Source: Candidatus Faecivivens stercorigallinarum (lineage in GTDB: Bacteria; Bacillota; Clostridia; Oscillospirales; Ruminococcaceae). From it: a stretch of DNA of 10,225 nt. Below, piece after piece: positions 1-5,999 of this stretch. Location of the stretch: the NCBI GenBank assembly GCA_018715465.1, contig DVLN01000104.1, positions 1 to 10,225 on the forward strand, written 5' to 3'. Every line of letters begins with the position of its first letter. The stretch's first letter is position 1. The notes beneath the pieces are model-generated. The model did no database searches. It was given only the letters and a program-made list of their open reading frames with translations, and was not told the origin of the DNA. Both the position numbers and the translations under genes were made by a program.

Positions 1-118
1 CCATGGGCTGCTCAGCTGGGTTTACGTTATTTACTTTGTTTTGAGATATTGAAAGATATATAGATCATCCTATCCTGCCTGCATAGGTTATTTTGGCAGA
101 AACGAAGGCGGTAAGACA

Positions 119-349
119 ATGACTGGTAAAAAGGTGCTAAAAATCTTTCTGAAAATCCTGATAGGGATTTTTCTGGTACTGGGTTGTCTTTGCTGGTTTT
201 ATGCAATTTATGTTGAGCTGTCCGGCGCAACCACCGGCGGATTTATAGACTTAAGCAATCTTTTTGTCTGGGGGGCTCTGGCTGTAGGTGCAGTCTTTGC
301 TCTGCTCGCACTGGTTTTGTACCTGATTGATCGAAAACTGAATAAATAG
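119..349 (+). CDS. small two-helix membrane protein, unknown function
   Basis: The predicted product is 76 aa. A short basic N-terminus (residues 1-8, KK and K) leads into a hydrophobic segment at about 10-32. A polar Thr/Gly-rich stretch around 35-44 follows, then a second hydrophobic segment at about 47-70 and a basic tail (DRKLNK). By the positive-inside rule both ends should be cytoplasmic, with the short Gly/Thr loop outside. The ATG is supported by AAGGCGG at 105-111, seven bases upstream. The gene is monocistronic as far as can be seen, because a good terminator begins eight bases after the stop. I do not recognise the family and propose no function. I see no convincing promoter in the 118 bases upstream. 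Confidence 0.7.
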   Translation: MTGKKVLKIFLKILIGIFLVLGCLCWFYAIYVELSGATTGGFIDLSNLFVWGALAVGAVFALLALVLYLIDRKLNK

Positions 350-357
350 CATCAGAC

Positions 358-399
358 AGCGCACAGCAGCCCAACAACCGGCAGCTGTGCGCTTATTTT
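358..399 (+). terminator. intrinsic terminator of the small membrane protein gene
   Basis: A perfect 10-bp stem pairs 358-367 (AGCGCACAGC) with 384-393. It has a 16-base loop and is followed by TTATTTT. It separates the first gene from asnB, so asnB probably has its own promoter. Confidence 0.75.
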
Positions 400-428
400 G
401 GATATCCCCGGGCATACTCATACTGATC

Positions 429-472
429 ATGCGCGGATGACCCCTTTTTCACCACAGATTTCTCTCGCGCAT
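429..472 (+). promoter_or_regulatory. possible leader hairpin ahead of asnB
   Basis: A perfect 7-bp inverted repeat, ATGCGCG at 429-435 and CGCGCAT at 466-472, flanks a 30-base pyrimidine-rich loop. It ends eleven bases before the asnB Shine-Dalgarno. No T-box signature or T-run is visible. The asnB promoter is not clear: TTGGAT at 398-403 with CATACT at 419-424 has only 15-bp spacing. The hairpin could be a leader element or chance. Confidence 0.3.
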
Positions 473-496
473 ACCCTGCATTGGAGGTGGTTTTTT

Positions 497-2359
497 ATGT
501 GTGCAATTGCCGGTATGCTGCGGGGAAAAGAGGCCGCCGCCTTTCCCGCACCGGAAAATATCCTTTCGACCATGCGGCGGCGTGGCCCGGACAGCGAAGG
601 GACCTTTGTTTCCGACAGAGAAGATAACCCGCTGGTGACCCTTTACCATGCCCGGCTTGCCGTTATCGACCCGGAAAACGGACGGCAGCCAATGCTTTTC
701 CCGATGTCAGGAAAAGCACGCTATGCAATTGTCTACAACGGGGAACTGTACAATACCGCCCAGCTGAAAGCCGAGCTGGAAGCACTGGGACACAGCTTTC
801 ATACAACAGCAGACACCGAAGTCGTCCTGCACAGCTTTATCCAGTGGCAGGAGAAATGCCTTGACCGGTTCAACGGGATCTTTGCCTTTGCGGTCTGGGA
901 CAATGAAGAGCATCAGCTGTTTCTTGCCCGCGACCGGATGGGGGTCAAACCGCTGTTTTTCATGCTGGATCATGGACGGTTTCTGTTTGCATCCGAAATC
1001 AAAACCCTGATGGCATTTCCCGGCGTCAAGCCGCAGATTGACAGTGAAGGGATCGCCGAGCTGATGCTCTGCGGGCCGGGACGGACGCCCGGCTGCGGCG
1101 TCTTTAAAGGGGTGCAGGAGCTGAAACCCGCTCAGTACGCCTGGATTGTACCGGGCGGACAGCCGGAAATCCATCGTTACTGGAAGCTGACACCTAAGGC
1201 ACATACCGAGAGTTTTGAGGAAACAGCGGCGCATGTCCGCTCACTGGTGCTGGATGCCATCAACCGCCAGCTGGTCAGTGATGTACCGATTGGCACCTTT
1301 TTATCGGGTGGGCTGGACTCCAGTTTGATTTCCTCGGTTGCCTGCGACATGCTGCGGGACAGCGGCAAACATCTGACGACCTTTTCGGTCGACTATAAGG
1401 ACAACAGCCGCTACTTCCGCTCCGGCAAGTTCCAGCCGCAGAGCGATACCGGTTTCATCCCGGTCATGCAGCGGTATCTGTCAGCAAAAGACCCGCAATG
1501 TGTCCACCACCTGATTACACTGGATACACCCGCACTCGCGGAGGCTTTAATGGACGCAGTCGATGCGCGTGACCTGCCGGGTATGGCGGATGTCGATTCC
1601 TCGCTGCTGCTTTTCTGCAAGGAGATTCGAAAATATGTAACCGTCGCACTGTCGGGAGAATGTGCCGACGAGCTGTTCGGCGGATACCCCTGGTACCGTG
1701 ACCCGGAAATCCGTTCCCGTGCCGGGTTCCCATGGGCGCAGACCACCAGCTGGCGAAGCAGCTTCCTTAGACCGGAATACCTTAACCGTATCCACCCGAA
1801 CGAATATATGCACGACAGGGAACAGATGACCCTTTCCGACACCGACCTCAGGCCCGAAGACCCGCCGCTTGAAAAGCGGATGCGGCAGATGATGCGGCTG
1901 AACACCGACTGGTTTATGCAGACGCTGCTCGACCGGAAAGACCGGATGAGCATGTATTGGGGGCTGGAAGTAAGGGTGCCGTTTTGCGACCACCGGATCG
2001 CTGAATACCTGTACAATGTCCCGTGGGAGATGAAAGACCACGACGGCTACGAAAAAGGGCTGCTACGCAGTGCGATGGAAGGCTGGCTGCCAGACGAAGT
2101 ACTCTGGCGCAAGAAAAGCCCTTACCCCAAGACACACAACCCCAGCTACCGCGCCGCTGTCAGCGGGATGCTGGAAGAGATTATTTCCGAGCCCAATGCG
2201 CCTCTGCTTCAGCTGGTACGTCCCGAGATGCTTCGAGAATTGCTGGACAGTGACAGCCAGGTGCCGTGGTACGGTCAGCTGATGACCGCGCCCCAGACAA
2301 TGGCATATATGATTCAGCTGAACTACTGGCTGGGAAAATGGAAGGTGGAAATCCTTTAA
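497..2359 (+). CDS. asnB: asparagine synthase (glutamine-hydrolysing), AsnB
   Basis: The enzyme makes asparagine from aspartate, ATP and glutamine-derived ammonia in the cytoplasm. The 620-aa product starts Met-Cys-Ala-Ile-Ala-Gly. Cys2 becomes the N-terminal nucleophile of a class II glutaminase domain, so the start must be at 497 and not at the upstream in-frame ATG at 398. GGAGG at 483-487 supports this. Glutaminase residues visible are R53 (in HARLAVIDPENG), N81-G82-E83 and D106. The synthetase domain has the ATP pyrophosphatase P-loop SGGLDSS at 270-276 and the SGECADELFGGY block at 386-397. Residues about 302-330 form an insertion between these blocks that I associate with the long clostridial AsnB type. 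All expected catalytic residues are present, so the gene looks intact. It converges on nfnB with no gene between them. Confidence 0.95.
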   Translation: MCAIAGMLRGKEAAAFPAPENILSTMRRRGPDSEGTFVSDREDNPLVTLYHARLAVIDPENGRQPMLFPMSGKARYAIVYNGELYNTAQLKAELEALGHSFHTTADTEVVLHSFIQWQEKCLDRFNGIFAFAVWDNEEHQLFLARDRMGVKPLFFMLDHGRFLFASEIKTLMAFPGVKPQIDSEGIAELMLCGPGRTPGCGVFKGVQELKPAQYAWIVPGGQPEIHRYWKLTPKAHTESFEETAAHVRSLVLDAINRQLVSDVPIGTFLSGGLDSSLISSVACDMLRDSGKHLTTFSVDYKDNSRYFRSGKFQPQSDTGFIPVMQRYLSAKDPQCVHHLITLDTPALAEALMDAVDARDLPGMADVDSSLLLFCKEIRKYVTVALSGECADELFGGYPWYRDPEIRSRAGFPWAQTTSWRSSFLRPEYLNRIHPNEYMHDREQMTLSDTDLRPEDPPLEKRMRQMMRLNTDWFMQTLLDRKDRMSMYWGLEVRVPFCDHRIAEYLYNVPWEMKDHDGYEKGLLRSAMEGWLPDEVLWRKKSPYPKTHNPSYRAAVSGMLEEIISEPNAPLLQLVRPEMLRELLDSDSQVPWYGQLMTAPQTMAYMIQLNYWLGKWKVEIL

Positions 2360-2528
2360 CATACAGCAAAGCCCGACGGTTATCCGGTTATACCAGACAG
2401 CCGCCGGTATGATTATAGCAAAAAGGCCACACCGATACCACCAAGCTGGATACGCGTTTCCCCTCTAAAGCGCAATCTCAGGTTGCTGCCCATCTTTTCA
2501 GACTGGTTTGGTATAATCATCTGCAAGC

Positions 2529-2577
2529 AAAAACCGGCTGTCCATGTTCCACGTGGAACAATAGCAGCCGGCTTTTT
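2529..2577. terminator. bidirectional intrinsic terminator between asnB and nfnB, with parS in its apex
   Basis: The outer stem CCGGCTG (2534-2540) pairs with CAGCCGG (2565-2571). It is flanked by five A on the left (2529-2533) and five T on the right (2573-2577), so it reads as a stem plus U-tract on both strands. Inside the stem, after a 4x4 internal loop, is a second palindrome at 2545-2560 that is a parS sequence. It lies 28 bases past the nfnB stop on the minus strand and about 175 bases past asnB on the plus strand. No closer asnB terminator is evident. A weak stem at 2390-2394/2406-2410 lacks a T-run. Confidence 0.8.
2545..2560. other. parS site 1 (ParB/Spo0J binding site)
   Basis: TGTTCCACGTGGAACA is a perfect 16-bp palindrome that fits the conserved bacterial parS pattern TGTTNCACGTGNAACA, including the CACGTG core. 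ParB (Spo0J) binds such sites near the replication origin, loads as a CTP-dependent sliding clamp and recruits SMC. The same 16 bases occur again at 5926-5941. A matched pair of an exact known motif makes chance unlikely. Confidence 0.88.
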
Positions 2578-2598
2578 CAGTTATGGCCCCGACAAAAA

Positions 2599-4017
2599 TC
2601 AGGCCTTTTTATTCTTGATGTATTCGTCCATTGCAGCGGCAGCCGTCTTACCGGCGCCCATTGCGAGGATAACCGTTGCAGCGCCTGTGACAGCGTCACC
2701 GCCTGCATAAACGCCTTCAATCGAAGTCAGGCCGTTGTCGTCCGCGACAATCTCGCCCCGGCGGCGGGTATCCAGACCGGGGGTCGTAGCCTTGAGCAGC
2801 GGGTTGGGAGAGGTGCCCAGCGCCATGATGACGCAGTCCATCGGCAGTTCAAATTCGCTGCCTTCCTTGACAACCGGGCGGCGTCTGCCGGATTCATCCG
2901 GTTCACCCAGCTCCATCTCGACACAGCGGATACCCTTGACCCAGCCATAGTTCGGATCGCGGGGATCGGTGACATCGGTCGGCAGAATCTCGACAGGATT
3001 GTTCAGCGTCTTAAAGATAATGCCTTCTTCCTCTGCATGTTCGACTTCCTCTTTACGGGCGGGGAGCTCGTTCATGCTGCGACGGTAGATGATGTAGACA
3101 TTTTCAGCACCCAGGCGCTTTGCGGTACGGGCCGCATCCATCGCGACGTTGCCGCCGCCGACGACTGCAACATTCTTTGCGTGCTGAATCGGCGTGGCAG
3201 AATCATCTTTATACGCCTTCATCAGGTTGCTTCTGGTGAGGAACTCATTTGCCGAGTAAACACCCTTGAGGTTTTCACCGGGGATATTCATGAAGCGGGG
3301 AAGACCGGCACCGGTGCCGATGAAGATGGCTTCATAGCCATATTCTTCTTTCAGCTCCTCAACCGTCAGGACACGTCCGATGACCATATTGGTCTCAACC
3401 TTGACGCCGAGTGCCTTGAGGTTGTCGACTTCCTTCTGGACGATCGCCTTGGGCAGACGGAATTCCGGGATACCATAGACCAGAACACCGCCGGCGAGAT
3501 GCAGTGCCTCATAAATCGTGACGTCATAGCCCATCTTGGCCAGATCACCTGCGCAGGTCAGGCCAGCAGGGCCGGAACCGATAATCGCAACCTTATGGCC
3601 ATTCGGCTCAGGACGGGTGACCGCACCCTCAGCATGGGCGTTGTGATAGTCGGCGACAAACCGTTCCAGACGGCCGATGGCGACCGGCTCGCCCTTGATG
3701 CCGCGGACGCATTTCCCTTCGCACTGGGTCTCCTGCGGGCAGACACGTCCGCAGACAGCCGGCAGGGAAGAGGACTGGCTGATGACTTGGTATGCACCCT
3801 CAAAGTCACCTGCCGCAACCTTGGCAATGAATTCCGGGATATGGATATTGACAGGACAGCCGGTGACACAGGGTTTATTCTTACAGTTGAGACATCTCTG
3901 CGCTTCGTCCAGCGCCATTTCTTCGGTATAGCCGAGGGTTACCTCCTGGAAGTTTTTGTTGCGGACATTCGGGTCCTGAGAAGGCATCGGATTCTTGGTT
4001 GCTCTCATATTCGGCAT
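2599..4017 (-). CDS. nfnB: NfnB-type NADP(H) subunit of bifurcating ferredoxin:NADP oxidoreductase (GltA/GltD-like)
   Basis: The 472-aa flavoprotein belongs to the GltD (glutamate synthase small subunit) superfamily. Eight cysteines in two sets near the N-terminus, C42/C45/C50/C54 and C89/C93/C99/C103, fit two [4Fe-4S] clusters. In NfnB one cluster is known to use a glutamate ligand, and E96 or E100 is the candidate here. The FAD Rossmann motif IGSGPAG is at 146-152. The NADPH-binding GGGN motif is at about 287-290, followed by YRRS (311-314), which suits a 2'-phosphate. The terminal FAD motif YAGGD is at 437-441. The start follows the nfnA stop by two bases, with AAGGAGGT inside the nfnA end, so the genes are translationally coupled. 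Many databases call this NADPH-dependent glutamate synthase. The partner gene and the absence of a glutamate synthase large subunit favour NfnB, which couples NADH and reduced ferredoxin oxidation to NADP reduction. Confidence 0.9.
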   Translation of the reverse strand: MPNMRATKNPMPSQDPNVRNKNFQEVTLGYTEEMALDEAQRCLNCKNKPCVTGCPVNIHIPEFIAKVAAGDFEGAYQVISQSSSLPAVCGRVCPQETQCEGKCVRGIKGEPVAIGRLERFVADYHNAHAEGAVTRPEPNGHKVAIIGSGPAGLTCAGDLAKMGYDVTIYEALHLAGGVLVYGIPEFRLPKAIVQKEVDNLKALGVKVETNMVIGRVLTVEELKEEYGYEAIFIGTGAGLPRFMNIPGENLKGVYSANEFLTRSNLMKAYKDDSATPIQHAKNVAVVGGGNVAMDAARTAKRLGAENVYIIYRRSMNELPARKEEVEHAEEEGIIFKTLNNPVEILPTDVTDPRDPNYGWVKGIRCVEMELGEPDESGRRRPVVKEGSEFELPMDCVIMALGTSPNPLLKATTPGLDTRRRGEIVADDNGLTSIEGVYAGGDAVTGAATVILAMGAGKTAAAAMDEYIKNKKA

Positions 4018-4019
4018 GA

Positions 4020-4862
4020 TTACTGGACCTCCTTGGCAAACAGGTTGCAGGTTTCCTCATAGGCATGGCGTTCGAACGGCGCGTAACTGCGGGAACGGCT
4101 CATCGCCTCGTCAAAGTCGACCAGATGGCCGTCAAAGTCGGGGCCATCGACACAGGCAAACTTTGTTTCCCCGCCAACGCTCAGCCGGCAGCCGCCGCAC
4201 ATGCCGGTACCATCGACCATGATCGGGTTCATCGAAACAGTGGTCTTCTGGCCGTATTCTTTGGTGGTCAGACATACGAACTTCATCATGATCAGCGGGC
4301 CGATTGCGATGACCTCGTCAAACCGTTCGCCCTTTTCGAGCATTTCTTTCAGCGGGACGGTGACATTGCCTTTTTCGCCGTAGGAGCCGTCGTCGGTCAT
4401 CATCGTAAAGTGATCAGAGCAGGCCTTGAACTCGTCTTCCAGAATCACAAGATCCTGATTTCTGAAACCGACAATCGAGGTGACTTCTGCGCCCATCTCA
4501 TGCAGCGCCTGTGCGACCGGCAGAGCAATTGCGCATCCGACGCCGCCGCCGATGACGCAGACCTTCTTCAGGCCGTCCAGATGGCTGGGGGTACCCAGAG
4601 GGCCGACAAAGTCCTGGATGTACGCACCCTCATTTTTATGGTTGAGAAGGGTTGTCGTAGCGCCGACAACCTGGAAAATAATGGTGACCGTACCTTTTTC
4701 ACGATCATATCCCGCGACAGTCAGCGGGATGCGTTCACCGTCTTCATCCACCCGGAGGATGATAAACTGACCTGGTTTTGCCTTCTTTGCAACCAGCGGG
4801 GCATCAATATCCATCAGAGTGACGGTAGGATTCAGAGATTTTTTGCGTACGATTTTGTACAT
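4020..4862 (-). CDS. nfnA: NfnA-type FAD/NAD-binding [2Fe-2S] subunit (sulfide/dihydroorotate dehydrogenase-like)
   Basis: The 280-aa protein has the ferredoxin-NADP reductase/PyrK fold. The FAD-binding segment contains RIPLT at about residues 44-48. The NAD-binding glycine loop IGGGVGC is at about 104-110. A C-terminal cluster motif has C222, C225 and C237, preceded by D217. One aspartate plus three cysteines is the unusual [2Fe-2S] ligand set described for NfnA. The protein should form a cytoplasmic heterodimer with the NfnB encoded two bases downstream. I place the start at ATG 4862. A TTG two codons earlier (4868) is in frame, but AGGAAGGG at 4873-4880 lies only four bases from it and ten from the ATG. 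A consensus promoter lies about 100 bases upstream. Confidence 0.9.
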   Translation of the reverse strand: MYKIVRKKSLNPTVTLMDIDAPLVAKKAKPGQFIILRVDEDGERIPLTVAGYDREKGTVTIIFQVVGATTTLLNHKNEGAYIQDFVGPLGTPSHLDGLKKVCVIGGGVGCAIALPVAQALHEMGAEVTSIVGFRNQDLVILEDEFKACSDHFTMMTDDGSYGEKGNVTVPLKEMLEKGERFDEVIAIGPLIMMKFVCLTTKEYGQKTTVSMNPIMVDGTGMCGGCRLSVGGETKFACVDGPDFDGHLVDFDEAMSRSRSYAPFERHAYEETCNLFAKEVQ

Positions 4863-4962
4863 ATCCAATCGACCCTTCCTTTTTCCTCATTATTTTTTAA
4901 GCGTACTGTTCCCGTCCGGCGTCGGTCTGCATTTCAACCTGTCCGACCGGTATTTAACCTAT

Positions 4963-4991
4963 ATTATAACAGAGCCAGCGCGTTTTTGCAA
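4963..4991 (-). promoter_or_regulatory. sigma-A promoter of nfnA-nfnB, with 5' leader stem-loop
   Basis: Reading the minus strand, TTGCAA (4986-4991) and TATAAT (4963-4968) are separated by exactly 17 bp. TG sits one base before the -10, making it extended. Transcription should begin near 4956, giving a leader of about 95 nt. Close to that 5' end, 4943-4950 can pair with 4916-4925 (8 bp, two-base bulge), which would give the mRNA a 5' stem-loop. The role of the stem-loop is unknown. Confidence 0.8.
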
Positions 4992-5039
4992 GTTAAAGCA
5001 CCACTATCATGCAAAAAAGGCCTGCCAAAAAATGAACCA

Positions 5040-5091
5040 AATTGGCGGGGATTTATATTGTTTTGGACAAAACCCGCTGCCAATTGTTTTT
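5040..5091. repeat. inverted repeat, possible second terminator
   Basis: AATTGGC (5040-5046) pairs with GCCAATT (5079-5085). GGG/CCC continue the stem inward past a three-base bulge, and GTTTT/AAAAC forms an inner stem. A T-run (5087-5091) follows on the plus strand. On the minus strand, a T-run complementary to the A-run at about 5026-5032 lies a few bases past the stem. No plus-strand gene lies upstream, so it could be a back-up terminator for the zinc-ribbon gene. Confidence 0.35.
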
Positions 5092-5097
5092 CTGCGT

Positions 5098-5135
5098 AAA
5101 AAATCCCGTACAGATCGGTTGATCTGTACAGGATT
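5098..5135 (-). terminator. intrinsic terminator of the zinc-ribbon membrane protein gene
   Basis: GTACAGATC (5108-5116) and GATCTGTAC (5121-5129) form a perfect 9-bp stem with a four-base loop. Five more pairs extend it (5102-5106 with 5131-5135) past one mismatch. On the minus strand it is followed by a run of T complementary to the A-run at 5098-5103. It lies about 40 bases past the stop at 5175. Confidence 0.85.
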
Positions 5136-5174
5136 GGAAACACAGCGGTACACAAAGCCCTATACCGCACTGGG

Positions 5175-5687
5175 TTAATGCTTGCCGGATTTCTCCGCCT
5201 TTTTTGCAGCTTTCCGGGCAGCCTTTTCCGCCCGCTGCTGCTCTTCCTTTATCTTCTGGGCAGGGGACTTGCCGGTCGAACGGATAAACTCATTCTTACA
5301 CTTGGGGCAGATAATCCGAACCTTTCCTTTATTCCGGGGTACCCGTACCATCTGGTGACAGCTGGGACAGCGGAAATATATATGGGTCTTCCGGTCCCGG
5401 ACGCGGTTGCTTTCTGTTTTGACCCATCCGCGGAAACCGGTGGTGTGATCCATGACCCAGCGCCAGCCGTTCAGGAAAATCTGATTTTCCTTGCTGCGCG
5501 CGGCAATATTCCGTGAAAGCGTCCGAAAGATGATCCAGAACCACAGCCCGTAGGAAAGCAGCAGCGTAATGATATTTCCGCCAAAAATACTGGAAACAAA
5601 GGTAATGATAACACTGAGCACAAGCAGGAACAGGGACAGAGAATCTGTGCCATACCGTCCGATCATAAAGTTGCGCAGCCAGTTCAT
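5175..5687 (-). CDS. membrane-anchored zinc-ribbon protein, unknown function
   Basis: The 170-aa product begins with a short segment containing RYGTDSLS (11-18). Two hydrophobic helices follow at about 18-36 and 39-56, then a basic, aromatic linker. A zinc ribbon has CPSC at C107/C110 and CPKC at C127/C130. The last 35 or so residues are rich in Lys, Ala and Glu and may form a charged helix. Topology and charge suggest that the ribbon and tail face the cytoplasm. I do not know a function; nucleic-acid or protein binding by the ribbon is possible but unproven. The start has AAAGGA at 5700-5705, twelve bases away, which is rather wide. The gene has its own promoter (5817-5845), a repeat-filled leader and a terminator, so it appears to be a single-gene unit. 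Confidence 0.85.
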   Translation of the reverse strand: MNWLRNFMIGRYGTDSLSLFLLVLSVIITFVSSIFGGNIITLLLSYGLWFWIIFRTLSRNIAARSKENQIFLNGWRWVMDHTTGFRGWVKTESNRVRDRKTHIYFRCPSCHQMVRVPRNKGKVRIICPKCKNEFIRSTGKSPAQKIKEEQQRAEKAARKAAKKAEKSGKH

Positions 5688-5722
5688 AAAATCGCAATTT
5701 CCTTTCTGTCTGCCGGTTATCC

Positions 5723-5804
5723 GGCGATGTTGATTGTAGGCAATTCATATTGCAGGCAAATTACATCGCCAGGCAATTTACATTGCCTTGCAAATTATAT
5801 CGCC
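5723..5804. repeat. tandem array of five 16-17-bp near-palindromes
   Basis: Five related units start at 5723, 5739, 5755, 5772 and 5789. The clearest is GGCAATTTACATTGCC at 5772-5787. Others are GGCAATTCATATTGCA, GGCAAATTACATCGCC and TGCAAATTATATCGCC, and the 5723 unit resembles the reverse complement. Each unit has GGCRA at one end and TYGCC at the other, so it is an imperfect palindrome; spacing is 16, 16, 17 and 17. Next to the array, GCCGG-TTAT-CCGGC (5712-5725) is a perfect short hairpin. Everything lies between the promoter (5817-5845) and the start (5687) of the zinc-ribbon gene, so it should be transcribed as leader RNA. It could be a structured leader, a multi-site operator or a mobile palindromic repeat family. 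Confidence 0.75.
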
Positions 5805-5816
5805 TTTATATTATCC

Positions 5817-5845
5817 AGTATGAATAAAAATTATGACAAAGTCAA
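5817..5845 (-). promoter_or_regulatory. promoter of the zinc-ribbon membrane protein gene
   Basis: On the minus strand TTGACT (5840-5845) is followed, after 17 bp, by CATACT (5817-5822). The -35 is strong and the -10 matches four of six bases. Transcription would start near 5810, giving a leader of about 120 nt that contains the palindrome array. Confidence 0.55.
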
Positions 5846-5925
5846 GCATTTGCCCTCGAATTTACAAAAGTTTCTCATACCTTTTCGGTATGGTAAACAA
5901 GTTGTTTCCAGTTTATGGACAAACC

Positions 5926-5941
5926 TGTTCCACGTGGAACA
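5926..5941. other. parS site 2 (ParB/Spo0J binding site)
   Basis: This is the same perfect palindrome TGTTCCACGTGGAACA as at 2545-2560. It lies just past the T-tract of the ilvE terminator and about 80 bp upstream of the next minus-strand promoter, so it should be little transcribed. Its last base overlaps the terminator's A-run (5941-5946). Flanking bases differ from those of site 1, so only the 16-bp core is conserved, as expected for a protein binding site. Confidence 0.88.
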
Positions 5942-5982
5942 AAAAAGCAGGAGCAGAAACAGCTTTTCAGCCGTTCTGCTCC
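5941..5982 (-). terminator. intrinsic terminator of ilvE
   Basis: GGAGCAGAA (5950-5958) pairs perfectly with TTCTGCTCC (5974-5982) across a 15-base loop. On the minus strand the stem is followed, after three bases, by six T (complement of 5941-5946). It sits about 18 bases past the ilvE stop. Confidence 0.85.
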
Positions 5983-5999
5983 CACATAAATACATTTTA

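Noticed and set aside
398..496. N-terminal extension of asnB from an upstream in-frame ATG
   Set aside because: It would place 33 residues before the catalytic Cys, which must be N-terminal after Met removal. A strong ribosome site sits at 483-487.
2512..2517. TATAAT just left of the parS terminator, suggesting a tiny plus-strand RNA
   Set aside because: No -35 is found at 16-18 bp (the bases there are CCCATC), and any transcript would be only about 50 nt. Chance in AT-rich DNA is more likely.
3037..5099. Two long plus-strand open frames (3037-4062 and 4065-5099)
   Set aside because: They are exact antisense shadows of nfnB and nfnA. They show no family motifs, and no ribosome site is evident.
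5755..5804. CRISPR-like array
   Set aside because: Units are only 16-17 bp, adjoin with no unique spacers, and have no cas genes nearby.
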